From Verrucomicrobiales bacterium (lineage in GTDB: Bacteria; Verrucomicrobiota; Verrucomicrobiia; Verrucomicrobiales; DEV007), in NCBI GenBank assembly GCA_002698785.1, contig PAAG01000026.1:1-38523 (forward strand): a stretch of 38,523 bases of DNA. The letters run 5' to 3'. The notes beneath the pieces are model-generated. The model saw only the letters and a program-made list of their open reading frames with translations. It had not been told where the DNA came from and searched no databases. A program made the translations under genes and the position numbers. The stretch's first letter is position 1. Every line of letters starts with the position of its first letter. Shown in pieces: positions 25,879 through 34,969 of the stretch.

Positions 25879-27762
25879 CTACGTAGCAGTCTGCTGGGGG
25901 ACGCAAATTGACTTCACGAAATCGAAAATTGGAAGAAAGACATCGAAGTGGGCAGCGTCGAGCGAGGGCACGACTGTTTTTGCAAATCTAACTTTGTCAC
26001 CTAAGAAGCGAATAACGTTCCCCGGTCGAGTCGGATCGATCTCGTAATAATCTGTCAGTGCAGGTATCCCGTGGAACATCAGTTCCATAGAAAGTCGCGA
26101 ATTCGACTTAAAATGTTCGCCATTCGCTTGGTTTATCACTTGATCCCGAATCGCCCCTGCCGAAGGCACTGGCAAAAGCAACGCATACGTCTCCTTGTTC
26201 TTGAGCTTTCGAGCAAGGCACTTTTCAGGATCGGATTCGAGAACATCACCATTGCACCCATTCCATTCGTTATAAGCATCGTCGAAATCGAAAAGCCCAA
26301 AGAATTTTCTTTGAGGGTGCTTATCATGCAAATCGCCTCGCTGCAGAAGACTCCCCAGAAACCCACAGCAAAACGCACTCTGAATCTCAAAGGGCATCGT
26401 CTCTCCCGGGTATAACTTCTTCCACGCCGTATCGAGTATTACTTCGTCTGACACACCTTCGGTGAACAGGATCGGCCCATTTGTATCGCTCAAGACTCGC
26501 TGGATCTGAAGGCGAGCTTCACGCTCAGAGAACGTAATCAACCCGGCGGAGAGCGACGAAATGACTTCTCCCTTCGGTGTTTTCCTCACTTGGATGGAAT
26601 TCCCATCGATCTCAAAAAGACTGATCAAGTCGTCCTCGCTTGATGAAATGGTCGACGCACTATGACTGCTTAGGAGTGTGTGATTTGTCTGGGCGGCGGT
26701 ATCAGAAATCTCAAAAATTTGGCTGAGAAATTCGTGTTGCCACTCAGGGTGCAGAAACGAGTCCGGTTCGTCGAGAAGGGTCAGGCAGTGCCGCTCCTTA
26801 AAGAGTTCTGTTACTGCAAAAATGTAAACAGATTGGAATTGGCCGTCACTGAAGAACGAGGTGTTGGCATCATGCCCAGTGGTAAGTTTGAGAGGAATTG
26901 AAATGTCTTCGAGCATGTCGAGGACATGCAGGTTATCGAGCCGATCAAACACTTCGTGGGACTCCGAACCTTCAAAGAATTCCAGGAGCTTTGGGACATC
27001 GATGTAGAGTATGTATCTGTCCGATCTTGATAAATACCCTTCGGTTCGGACTCGCTCATCATCGGGATCCGGAGCTGGCATCTCCAGCAGCGTGTTCAAA
27101 AATTCTCTCGTTACACCCGCGGCTTTCCAAAACCGATCGGCTTCATCGTTGTTTTCGATTTCGAACTCCGTTTTCCTCCTCGCATAGTACGGGCGCTTTA
27201 GGACAATTCGCAGTTCATTCCCGATCTCAACAATACCGAGCTTCTCACAAACAAAGCGCCGACAAGGGCTATCCGCCGGTTTCAGAAGGCTCGCAACTAG
27301 CAGGAGTTGCTTGTATTCAGGGCCAATGCCTATGAAGTACCGATTGTCGGAGAGGTCAGCGCCTTTGATCCGGCCACGGAATGCCGCTTGGTATTTGCCA
27401 ATCAGATCGCGGACCGTATCATTGTGTCCGGAATAGTAGACCAGGATATTGTCAGGGAGTGGGGTTTTGCCGACCGTTTTCCGGTTTCGGGTATTGTTGA
27501 TCTTAAGTTTGCCATTTTCCCACTCAATAGACGTGATTTTCTCGTCAATTTCGTAGGTGATCCGGTAGTCGAAATCGATCATCTCCCCGTTTGAATCGAA
27601 TTCGTCTAGATGACGAAAAATTTCGATTAGCGCTTCGAAAAGGTTCGATTTGCCAGTTCCGTTTTTACCGACGAAGACGTCGAGAGAACTATCGCCGTTG
27701 AAGTCGAGTTCGAAACCCTTCAGATTCTTGTAATCGCTGATGTAGACTTTTTTTAAACGCAT
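25879..27762 (-). CDS. OLD-like AAA ATPase with TOPRIM nuclease domain
   Basis: A 627-aa SMC/RecF-type ATPase joined to a TOPRIM domain, the layout of OLD-family ATP-dependent nucleases. The start MRLKKVYISDYKNLKGFELDF is typical of the family. Walker A VGKNGTGKSN has the lysine at 38, and a signature-like SDGQFQSVYIF and Walker B TLLDEPDSFLHPEW follow, then LLSSHSAS. The TOPRIM part carries the metal-binding glutamate at 435 (FTEGVSDE) and an Asp-x-Asp at 492-494 (FDFDDA). All key residues are present. OLD-family nucleases act in phage defence alone or with partners; Gabija is one known two-gene example. It starts 24 bases after the hsdS stop and is followed at once by the GIY-YIG gene. I infer a nuclease module attached to the restriction operon. 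Confidence 0.85.
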   Translation of the reverse strand: MRLKKVYISDYKNLKGFELDFNGDSSLDVFVGKNGTGKSNLFEALIEIFRHLDEFDSNGEMIDFDYRITYEIDEKITSIEWENGKLKINNTRNRKTVGKTPLPDNILVYYSGHNDTVRDLIGKYQAAFRGRIKGADLSDNRYFIGIGPEYKQLLLVASLLKPADSPCRRFVCEKLGIVEIGNELRIVLKRPYYARRKTEFEIENNDEADRFWKAAGVTREFLNTLLEMPAPDPDDERVRTEGYLSRSDRYILYIDVPKLLEFFEGSESHEVFDRLDNLHVLDMLEDISIPLKLTTGHDANTSFFSDGQFQSVYIFAVTELFKERHCLTLLDEPDSFLHPEWQHEFLSQIFEISDTAAQTNHTLLSSHSASTISSSEDDLISLFEIDGNSIQVRKTPKGEVISSLSAGLITFSEREARLQIQRVLSDTNGPILFTEGVSDEVILDTAWKKLYPGETMPFEIQSAFCCGFLGSLLQRGDLHDKHPQRKFFGLFDFDDAYNEWNGCNGDVLESDPEKCLARKLKNKETYALLLPVPSAGAIRDQVINQANGEHFKSNSRLSMELMFHGIPALTDYYEIDPTRPGNVIRFLGDKVRFAKTVVPSLDAAHFDVFLPIFDFVKSICVPQQTAT

Positions 27763-27786
27763 CGAGAATCTTTGCGAGTCTAAGTT

Positions 27787-29502
27787 CTAACTTACGGCGT
27801 CGGCGACAAGGCCATCAGCAAGTCCGATTTGTGTTTCTTGTGCTTCGTAAAGACACGCTTGGATCTGGTCGCAAAGCTTCAATAGATCTTCGACTTTCGA
27901 AACGATCTCCTGTTGCTCAGCAAGGGGCGGAAGCGGAATTAGGAAAGACTTTATATCCTTCATTGAGATGTTGTCATTAGTCGAGTTTTTAGCCTCATGT
28001 ATCACCTGTTGAGTGAGTTTCGATTGGATCACAAAGTTGAGGTACGTGTCGTCAACCCCTGACGAAGCCCGGATTGTTGCCACTCGTTGGTTAACAAGCA
28101 TTTGTTCAGGAAGTGTTTTCACATGAAATGTCTTTCCGACGGTGCCTCCTGTCATTGCCATGAGGATATCACCACTTTTTAGCGAAAATTTCTCTAATTC
28201 AGGTGGGTAATCGTGCCTCACAATCTTCTCGTCTTTGAAGCCATATTCATCGAAATCTGAAATCCGAATTACCCTCGTTCCATCGCTCGTGTAATCACTA
28301 CTTTTAAACGCGAAACCTCCTGTAATCGCCGTTAACTTTTCTAATCTGCACCACTTCCAGTTCACGGGTAATTCAAAGGGCATTGGCATTTCCCGTTCGT
28401 TCAGATCGCCCCCGCCCGACTCCATACTGGCGCTTCTCGTACCAGCCGTTTGTTTTTGAGGTGCAAGCTTCCCCATCACGGCCAATTGGAGGATGGTTTG
28501 TTTGAGTTGGTCGATGCTGCTGTCGGTGGTGAAGAGGATGTCGAAGTTGGCTTGGATTCGTTGCCAGGCTTCTTCGAATTGCCCTTGCTCGCTCGCGGAG
28601 GTCAGGGCATTGAGGAGGGTTTCGACTAGGGTTTCGTGGGTTTCGAGACTGCTTTCCTGCTCCTGCTCCAACCGATGGCAAAGCGCCATCAGCTCATCGA
28701 CTTTGGCGACGATGCGAGCCATTTCGTGAGTCGGAGCGACCGCAACGAGCATATTCTTCATCACTGTACCATTCACATTCGCTTGCCCGCATTGCTGCTT
28801 TAGGTGTGGGTCAATTTGGGTCGACCGGAAACTCGGAGCCAACATGTTCAGGTTGATCATCTCCGGGAGCGGTGTGTCTTTCAGGGTTCGTATTCGAATC
28901 AGATACGACGCAAATGTATATGCTTTGTCTTCTCCCCGGTAGATCCCTGTTTTGCCGACGAGTTCCGCGCTGTTGGTTCGATTGTAAAGCAAGTCACGAT
29001 CTTCGAGATAGAGCTCAGGAAGTGAGTCGACATTCGCTGGAACCCGCTTTTGCCCGCCTAGTAACACTTTCCCAAATTGGATATGGCCCATCGCCAAAAC
29101 GGGAACTCCATGGTCAACCGGAAATGATTTATCAGATAATCCATAGTCAGTTGAGATTGCAGCATTCCCAATCTTACACCACTCCCATCCGTCGGGAACT
29201 TCAAATGGCTTCTCCTCTTCAGACACCGGAACCAAAGTTTTCTGTTTTTTGATTGTACCCGCCTCAATCAGCTTTGTCTTTTCAGAGGCTATCCTCTTGA
29301 GCAATTCCGATGCGGGTTCGTCGTCAGGGTCCTGAGGCACTAGCAGCCCCCGAATCGCCAGTTCGAGGATCAACTCACGAAGTCTCTTGACTCCGTAAAA
29401 TTCGCGTTTGGTCGCCGATCCCCTCCCCGCACTCGACTTCGTCTTCACCGCCGACGTCCAGACATCGAGATTCTCGGTAATCAATTTTTCGGCAGCTCCC
29501 AT
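27787..29502 (-). CDS. hsdS: Type I restriction enzyme specificity subunit
   Basis: A 571-aa HsdS that sets the bipartite DNA target of the type I enzyme. It has two target-recognition domains: one begins near 101 (EVPDGWEWCKIG), the other near 377 (ELPVNWKWCRLEKLTAITGG). Each is followed by a helical spacer (MARIVAKVDELMALCHRLEQ near 261-280, and LAEQQEIVSKVEDLLKLCDQ near the end). The two helices pair to set the spacing between half-sites. A helical N-terminal extension of about 100 residues (LRELILELAIRGLL) repeats in the middle (LKQTILQLAVMGKL), giving the internal symmetry of the family. The open frame runs 64 codons further upstream, but ATG 29502 is the start: it overlaps the hsdM stop as TGATG, and the extra residues are Arg-rich shadow of hsdM. 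Confidence 0.95.
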   Translation of the reverse strand: MGAAEKLITENLDVWTSAVKTKSSAGRGSATKREFYGVKRLRELILELAIRGLLVPQDPDDEPASELLKRIASEKTKLIEAGTIKKQKTLVPVSEEEKPFEVPDGWEWCKIGNAAISTDYGLSDKSFPVDHGVPVLAMGHIQFGKVLLGGQKRVPANVDSLPELYLEDRDLLYNRTNSAELVGKTGIYRGEDKAYTFASYLIRIRTLKDTPLPEMINLNMLAPSFRSTQIDPHLKQQCGQANVNGTVMKNMLVAVAPTHEMARIVAKVDELMALCHRLEQEQESSLETHETLVETLLNALTSASEQGQFEEAWQRIQANFDILFTTDSSIDQLKQTILQLAVMGKLAPQKQTAGTRSASMESGGGDLNEREMPMPFELPVNWKWCRLEKLTAITGGFAFKSSDYTSDGTRVIRISDFDEYGFKDEKIVRHDYPPELEKFSLKSGDILMAMTGGTVGKTFHVKTLPEQMLVNQRVATIRASSGVDDTYLNFVIQSKLTQQVIHEAKNSTNDNISMKDIKSFLIPLPPLAEQQEIVSKVEDLLKLCDQIQACLYEAQETQIGLADGLVADAVS

Positions 29503-30992
29503 CACTTCTCTCCCGCCAACGCGGTTTCCAAGATGGACTTGAGTTGGTCGCGCAAGTCCTGAATCTGTCCCTGTTGCTCGTTGTATTGGGCGAGTAGTTC
29601 TTCGGGATCGTGGCTGACTTGCTCGCCGACGTGTGGGTTGCTGATGTCGAGATTGTAGCCGCGCTTCTCGATGTCTTCGACATTCACCTTCCATGCCTGC
29701 TCGTTCTCGACGCGGCTGGCGAAGCCGTCTTCCTCACTCCCCCACCAATCGATCTCGGGTTGGAATTCGTCGAAGCGCATGGGCTTCGTCTTGTTGTAGC
29801 TGGTGACGCCTTCGGGATAGGGGTGTTCGTAGAACCAGACTTCTTTCGTAGCAGGGTGCTCGCTCTCGGGCTTCTTGGTGAAGAAGAGAATGTTGGTCTT
29901 GATGCCTGTGTAGGGATTGAACACACCGTTTGGCAGTCGGCAGATGGTGTGGAGGTGGCACTTTTCGAGAAGATCCTGCTTAAGGCGCGTCTTGACTCCC
30001 TCACCGAACAGGAATCCGTCGGGCAAGACGACAGCGGCCCGACCTTGGTTCTTGAGCAGTTTGATGATGAGTGCCATGAAAAGATCGGCAGTCTCCCGGG
30101 TTCGGTAGGTGGAGGGAAAGTTGTTCTCGATGCCGTCCTCCTCTGTTCCGCCGAAGGGCGGGTTGGTGACGATGACGGGGACCCGGTCTTTGTTTCCGTA
30201 ATCGGCGTAGGGGCGGCTGAGGGTGTTGTCGTGCCGAATATTGGTAGGTGTGTCGATGCCGTGCAGGATCATGTTCGTCGTGCAAAGCATGTGTGGGAGC
30301 GCCTTTTTCTCAACGCCACGAATGCTCTCGATGAGCGTTTCCTCATCCTTGGCGGATTTGACGTAGTTGCTGCGCTTGTGATCGATGGTGCAGCTCAGGA
30401 AACCGCCGGTGCCACAAGCGGGATCGAGGACAACTTCGTCGAGCTTGGGATCGACACGGTTGACGATGAACTGAGTAACGGCACGCGGGGTGTAAAATTC
30501 GCCCGCGTTACCGGCGCTCTGGAGATCTTTGAGGATCTGTTCGTAGATACTGCCGAAGGTGTGGCGATCCTCTTTGTTATTGAAATCGATCTCGCAGATC
30601 TTGTTGATGACTTGACGCATGAGCGTCCCGGACTTCATGTAGTTGTAGGCGTCTTCGAAAACGTTGCGGATCACTTGGGCGCGCTTTCCGGTCGGGCCTT
30701 CGAGGGTGAGTCCTTCTTTTAGCGTTGGGAAAAGGTCGTCCGTGACGAACTTGTACAAGGCGTCTCCGGTGATGCCCTCGGAATCTGCGGCCCAGTTTCT
30801 CCAGCGGAGGTTTTCGGGAAGTGGCGACGTGTAATTGTCTTCGAGAAACTCGATCTCTTCCTCGCGATCGTCGTAGATTTTGAGGAAGAACATCCAGACG
30901 AGCTGGCTGATGCGCTGCGCATCGCCATCGACGCCGACGTCTTTTCTCATGATGTCCTGAATGGACTTAATGATTCCACTAATGTTGCTCAT
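29502..30992 (-). CDS. hsdM: Type I restriction enzyme methylation subunit
   Basis: A 496-aa N6-adenine methyltransferase. The N-terminal helical HsdM domain (DAQRISQLVWMFFLKIYDDR, residues 25-43) binds the target strand and partner. The S-adenosylmethionine motif is DPACGTGGF at 190-198 and the catalytic motif NPPF is at 277-280 (IVTNPPFGG). GEFYTPRAV near 165-172 is the usual sequence leading into the catalytic domain. Two HsdM with one HsdS form the methylase, and adding HsdR gives the restriction enzyme. The length is normal. The start overlaps the hsdR stop by four bases (ATGA at 30992-30989) and its stop shares one base with the hsdS start. This fixes subunit ratios by translational coupling. 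Confidence 0.97.
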   Translation of the reverse strand: MSNISGIIKSIQDIMRKDVGVDGDAQRISQLVWMFFLKIYDDREEEIEFLEDNYTSPLPENLRWRNWAADSEGITGDALYKFVTDDLFPTLKEGLTLEGPTGKRAQVIRNVFEDAYNYMKSGTLMRQVINKICEIDFNNKEDRHTFGSIYEQILKDLQSAGNAGEFYTPRAVTQFIVNRVDPKLDEVVLDPACGTGGFLSCTIDHKRSNYVKSAKDEETLIESIRGVEKKALPHMLCTTNMILHGIDTPTNIRHDNTLSRPYADYGNKDRVPVIVTNPPFGGTEEDGIENNFPSTYRTRETADLFMALIIKLLKNQGRAAVVLPDGFLFGEGVKTRLKQDLLEKCHLHTICRLPNGVFNPYTGIKTNILFFTKKPESEHPATKEVWFYEHPYPEGVTSYNKTKPMRFDEFQPEIDWWGSEEDGFASRVENEQAWKVNVEDIEKRGYNLDISNPHVGEQVSHDPEELLAQYNEQQGQIQDLRDQLKSILETALAGEK

Positions 30993-33349
30993 GCAGATTC
31001 TTTCTGGTCGAAGATGGCACGCTCCAGCTCGACGAGGGCGTTTTCATACTCGTCTTTGCCACCGAAGACATTTCGGATGATCTCGACCGGTGTGCCCATT
31101 TTGTCAAAGGGGGTTAGTTTGAGAACCTTGGGGCTTTCGATGGTGAGAACGCCTTCGTCGGCATATTTGTCGAGGAGGGCCTCGAGAACAGCGCGGGCCT
31201 GGTCGCCGTATTTCTCGAAGTAATTGCGCTTTTTGACATTGTTGGCGCGCTCCTGGCGTGTGAGAGGCGGGGCATCGTAGGCGACGTGACAGATGAGGTC
31301 GAAATCGCCGAAATCCTTGCCGACTTCCTCGGCGAGTTTAGAAAGCTCTATGCCGTATTCCTCCAGCTCTTTGACGATGGCTTCTTTCTTCCGCGTGGTG
31401 TTCCACGTGTTAATGAAGTCGTCGAGCGAAGCATATTCGTTGCGGATGTGTTTGCGGCTGTAGTCGGTGTAGGACTCGGTGATCATCTGACCATCGTCTC
31501 CTCGGTATTCGACCGTCTTAGCGAGGATGTTCACATCGACGCTTCCTACCCGGATCTTTTTCCTGCCGGGTGTATCGTCTTCTTCGCCGTCACCATCGCC
31601 TGGCGGATCGGGGTCGGGTGGCACGGGATCATCATCGGGTCCGGGCTCGTAAATCACGACCGGATCACCGTCGAAGTCTGGGTCTTTGAACATGTCAGTT
31701 GCTCCCTTGAAGTCCATGACGGTGAAATAGTATTTCCCGTGCTCCTCTTCGATTCGGGTGCCGCGACCGACGATCTGCTTGAACGTGGTCATGGAATTGA
31801 CGGTCTTGTCGAGGACAATGAGCTTGCAGGTTTTCGCGTCGACTCCGGTGGTGAGGAGTTCCGAGGTCGTCGCGATGACAGGAAATTTGGATTCGGGATC
31901 GATAAAGTTGTCCAACTCGGCCTTCCCTTCTTTACTGTCGCCCGTGATGCGGACGACATACTTGGAATGATCGAGGGCGAGTTGCCCTGCCTCATTTGTT
32001 ATCGCAACTCGCATACGCTCGGCATGATCGATGTCTTCGCAGAAAATGATGGTTTTCGAATACGGGTCCGTCGCCCGCAGTAACTCCATGACGCACTTGG
32101 CGACCAGCTTGGTGCGCTTGTTGAGCACCAAGATCCGATCCATGTCGGCCTGATTGTAGGTGCGGTGTTCGATATCCTGACCGAGATCGTCGACCATGCC
32201 CTCAGGTGGAGTCCAGCCCTGGAGATCTTTATCAAGGTAATAGCGGACGACTTTGTAGGGTGCGAGGAAGCCGTCTTCGATTCCCTCTTTGAGTTTGTAG
32301 GTATATACGGGTTCGCCAAAGTAGGTAATATTTGAAGCGTATTTTGTTTCCCTTGGTGTGGCAGTGAGACCGATTTGAATGGAATTGGAAAAATATTCGA
32401 GAATTTCGCGCCACGCAGAGTCTTCGTTTGCGCTTCCACGGTGGCACTCGTCGATCACGATGAGATCGAAGAAGTTCTTCGAGACTGTTTTGAAGATCTT
32501 ATCGTCTTCGTCCGGTCCGGTGAGTGCCTGATAGAGGCCGAGGTAGATTTCGTAGGCGGGATCGATCTTGCGATTTCTGATTTTCGTCATCACGCCGCCG
32601 AACGGCTTGAAGTCGTTGACCAAGGTTTGGTCGGCGAGGTTATTTCGGTCAACGAGAAAGAGGACGCGCTTCACCCTTTCCGCCTTCCAAAGACGCCAGA
32701 TGATCTGGAATGTGGTGTATGTTTTTCCGGTGCCGGTTGCCATGACGAGGAGGAGGCGTTTCTGGCCTTTCGCGACGGCTTCGAGGACTCGGTTGATGGC
32801 TTCGGACTGGTAGTAGCGTGGGGCTTTGCCTTGGGAATCCTGATAGTAGGGTTCTTCGACAAGGTCTTCCTCATCGTCTTCGATATTGCGGAATTTCTTG
32901 TAGCGGCTCCAGAGTGTCTCTGGTGAAGGGAAAGATTCGAGGGGAAATTCGCATTCGATATCTTCGCCTTCGCAGGGGCAGTGGTTGTGCGAGGCAAATG
33001 CGTCGCCGTTTGAACTGAACGCGCTGGGAATATTCAATATTTCGCGATATCCCAGGGCCTGTGTCATGCCGTGGCTGACTGTCTTGTTGTTCTCCTTCGC
33101 TTCTACGACGGCAATTGGAATACCGGGCTTCCACTGGAGGACGTAGTCGGCGAACTTCTTTTTCTTTTGGTTTCGCGACGACATGTTTCCGCGAACGATT
33201 ACGGGGCCAGGTGTAAGTGTAACCTCGCGACGCATTTGTTTGAATTGATCCCAACCGGCTCCTTTGATTGCAGGAGTGATAAAGAGATCGCATATATCGA
33301 TCTCGCTGAGGGCTTTTTTCTCCTCTGGAGTCATGGATGGAAATTGCAT
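30989..33349 (-). CDS. hsdR: Type I restriction enzyme endonuclease/translocase subunit
   Basis: A 786-aa HsdR. Near the N-terminus a PD-(D/E)xK nuclease is visible: Asp68 in FADYVLQW, then Glu83-x-Lys85 in VVEAKENN. A superfamily 2 helicase follows, with Walker A ATGTGKT at 204-210, DECH at 300-303 (VIDECHRGS), GLTATP, and a second RecA domain ending in TFKQIVGRGTRIEE. A Pro/Asp-rich linker (PVPPDPDPPGDGDGEEDD) precedes the C-terminal helical domain that docks on the methylase. The length is within the shorter EcoEI-like range of HsdR proteins. ATG 33349 is used; ATG 33334 is an alternative and neither has a strong ribosome-binding site. It is the first gene of the operon, so the promoter should lie in the AT-richer bases around 33440-33490, where no clear -35/-10 pair stood out. 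Confidence 0.96.
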   Translation of the reverse strand: MQFPSMTPEEKKALSEIDICDLFITPAIKGAGWDQFKQMRREVTLTPGPVIVRGNMSSRNQKKKKFADYVLQWKPGIPIAVVEAKENNKTVSHGMTQALGYREILNIPSAFSSNGDAFASHNHCPCEGEDIECEFPLESFPSPETLWSRYKKFRNIEDDEEDLVEEPYYQDSQGKAPRYYQSEAINRVLEAVAKGQKRLLLVMATGTGKTYTTFQIIWRLWKAERVKRVLFLVDRNNLADQTLVNDFKPFGGVMTKIRNRKIDPAYEIYLGLYQALTGPDEDDKIFKTVSKNFFDLIVIDECHRGSANEDSAWREILEYFSNSIQIGLTATPRETKYASNITYFGEPVYTYKLKEGIEDGFLAPYKVVRYYLDKDLQGWTPPEGMVDDLGQDIEHRTYNQADMDRILVLNKRTKLVAKCVMELLRATDPYSKTIIFCEDIDHAERMRVAITNEAGQLALDHSKYVVRITGDSKEGKAELDNFIDPESKFPVIATTSELLTTGVDAKTCKLIVLDKTVNSMTTFKQIVGRGTRIEEEHGKYYFTVMDFKGATDMFKDPDFDGDPVVIYEPGPDDDPVPPDPDPPGDGDGEEDDTPGRKKIRVGSVDVNILAKTVEYRGDDGQMITESYTDYSRKHIRNEYASLDDFINTWNTTRKKEAIVKELEEYGIELSKLAEEVGKDFGDFDLICHVAYDAPPLTRQERANNVKKRNYFEKYGDQARAVLEALLDKYADEGVLTIESPKVLKLTPFDKMGTPVEIIRNVFGGKDEYENALVELERAIFDQKESA

Positions 33350-33607
33350 GGATCAGAAAGGATGGAAATCACCAGCGCTTCGAGGGCGTAAGCCGATGGT
33401 CTGTCGGATAGGTTTTTCAGGTGGTAGCAAAACAGCGGAGTGAACGGAGATATTGTCAGGAATTTTTGACTATAGACAAGTGTATTGTTTCCCGCAAGGG
33501 CGTGGTGGGGATGAACGGGTTATGTGTTGACGGGTTACGGGGCGGATGGGCTGTGGCCGAAACTCTCACGAGTTTCGCTACGAGGATGGGATTTGTTGGC
33601 TTGGGAA

Positions 33608-33883
33608 GATGAATGCGTTCCGCGTCGGCGGGAGTTCTCGAATGGGAGGGATTTTTACGAAGGTGGTTGGGTTTTGTGGGGGGGGCTCTGGGCTGGTGGG
33701 CTTCGCGTCTGCTCGTTCACACTCGCTGCTACTACCCCGCTGCTGCTAAATTGTGGATAGGCTCTGTGGGGCTCGGGATGAGGAACACGAATGCGCTCGC
33801 GCCACGAATGGGACGAATTTTCACGAAGGCTGGTGGCTCTGGGCTGGTTGGCTCTGCGTCTGCTCGTTCACACTCGCTGCTAC
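33608..33883. repeat. Two degenerate direct repeat copies
   Basis: A 48-base core at 33685-33732 recurs at 33836-33883 with about three differences, and includes CGTCTGCTCGTTCACACTCG. Each is preceded by a related stretch (GAATGCG…CGAATGGGA…ATTTT-ACGAAGG; about 33608-33665 and 33788-33830). Period is about 150 bases. This CGAATGGGA-type intergenic repeat is, as far as I recall, widespread in PVC-group genomes. Confidence 0.7.
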
Positions 33884-33899
33884 GCTGTTAGGCTTCGGT

Positions 33900-33919
33900 G
33901 GACGACAGGAATGTCGTCC
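33900..33919. repeat. Short palindrome in repeat region
   Basis: Seven-base perfect arms GGACGAC and GTCGTCC enclose AGGAAT, followed by CTCCTTGG. It looks like a dispersed intergenic palindrome. No T run follows, so it is not called a terminator. Confidence 0.5.
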
Positions 33920-34036
33920 CTCCTTGGACCTTGGCTCTGTAGCTGGTGGGATTTGTGCGGGTCGGCTTTGCTCCGAACCGGTAACCGGCATAGCTTGGCA
34001 AGTTCGGCTACGCCGATATGTTCTGCGGCTGCTCTG

Positions 34037-34969
34037 CTATTCTTCTTTGAAGGCGGGTTTTTCTTCTGTGGTGGAGACGTCGGCGCGGGCGAAGACGAGG
34101 TGAAAGGGATGGCGCATTTCTGTCTGGACGGCTTTGTCAGGGATGTAGCCGCCTAGAAGGGCGTAGGTGCCGTCGTGGGTGGTGATCTGGGTGGTCACTT
34201 TCTGGGTGGTGAAGGTGGGTTTGCGGATCTGGAACTCGGTGTCGCTCTCTTCGGGGGCGGGCCACCAGGTGTCGCCGTGGTGCTGGACGCGCTGGGGTGC
34301 GAGGTTGAGGTCTACGGTGACGCGGTCGAGTCCCAGGACGGGGTCGACTTCGAGGGTGCTACCAAGGTCGCGCCTTTCGAAGGAGGTGAATCCGCTGGGG
34401 GTGGTCTTGAGGTGGTTTTTTCCGTCGAGGTGGACCTGGTTGGGAATCTCGGGGGGATCGTGCGAGTGGGGGTAGATGTATTCGGCGCCGGATCTGGTGA
34501 GGGCGCGCTGGCCGCTGCCGCAGACGATGGTGTCGGTGTTGATGTGGCGGGCGCGTCCTTTGCGGATCCAGGTCTGGAGCTGGTCGTGGAGGGGTGTGGC
34601 GTCGGATTTGATGGGGTTGTCGAGGAGCCATTCCTGGAGGTATTGGTGCTCGACTTCGATGGTCTCGACGAGGATGTGGAGGTTTCCCTGGCCTGGTGGT
34701 CCGAGGATGGCGGCGCGGACGGCGTCGATCTGGTCCGGGTAGCCGACGACGCAGATGGAGCGGGTGTTTTTCCACTTGTGGATGGTGGGGGGATCGATGG
34801 TGGGGGGATCGATGGTGGGCGGGATGATGATCTGGTCGTCGTCGTCGAACCAGTGCTCGGGGAGGTTGGTGAAGACTTCGGTGGTTTTCTTTTGGTCTTC
34901 GGCGGTGAGGTGGGTGGTGCCGAGGAGGAGGAGGATTGTCAGGATGTGGTGGAGGTGTTTCATTTTCAC
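34037..34969 (-). CDS. Secreted short secretin-fold protein (copy 3)
   Basis: A 310-aa protein with a signal peptide (about 1-22, ILTILLLLGTTHLT) and a three-unit Pro-Pro-Thr-Ile repeat near residues 50-64. The rest resembles the C-terminal beta-domain of type II/III secretins as found in Verrucomicrobiota: EYIYPHSHDPPEIPN, FERRDLGSTLEVDPVLG, TVDLNLAPQ, then KPTFTTQKVTTQITTHDGTY and LLGGYI. The PxLGDIPxxGxLF segment of pore-forming secretins is absent; the chain instead ends FHLVFARADV. It may therefore assemble without making a full channel. Its ATG overlaps the stop of the preceding paralogue (ATGA at 34969-34966). It is the last of three tandem copies. The function is unknown; an envelope or pilus-like role is inferred. 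Confidence 0.75.
   Translation of the reverse strand: MKMKHLHHILTILLLLGTTHLTAEDQKKTTEVFTNLPEHWFDDDDQIIIPPTIDPPTIDPPTIHKWKNTRSICVVGYPDQIDAVRAAILGPPGQGNLHILVETIEVEHQYLQEWLLDNPIKSDATPLHDQLQTWIRKGRARHINTDTIVCGSGQRALTRSGAEYIYPHSHDPPEIPNQVHLDGKNHLKTTPSGFTSFERRDLGSTLEVDPVLGLDRVTVDLNLAPQRVQHHGDTWWPAPEESDTEFQIRKPTFTTQKVTTQITTHDGTYALLGGYIPDKAVQTEMRHPFHLVFARADVSTTEEKPAFKEE
34784..34825 (-). repeat. In-frame 15-bp tandem repeat
   Basis: Nearly three copies of a 15-base unit containing GATCGATGGTGG encode Pro-Pro-Thr-Ile-Asp twice and Pro-Pro-Thr-Ile-His once in the secretin-fold protein just after its signal peptide region. Copy-number change would keep the frame. Confidence 0.7.

Larger units (their letters stand above)
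33350..34036. other. Intergenic region with degenerate direct repeats
   Basis: About 690 bases. The left 130 bases probably hold the hsdR promoter. The rest is repeat DNA described separately. Several plus-strand frames of 60-120 codons overlap in all three phases and have Trp/Gly/Arg-rich translations that follow the repeats, so none is called as a gene. Confidence 0.5.

Noticed and set aside
29610-30722. 370-codon plus-strand frame opposite hsdM
   Set aside because: hsdM carries intact methyltransferase motifs on the other strand. The plus-strand translation has no recognisable domain.
33608-33919. Possible CRISPR array
   Set aside because: Only two diverged copies, spacing far too long and repeats too dissimilar; no cas genes nearby.
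33753-34156. Overlapping plus-strand frames of 116-121 codons in the repeat region
   Set aside because: Two or three phases are open at once and their peptides repeat with the DNA repeats, as expected for noncoding repeat DNA.
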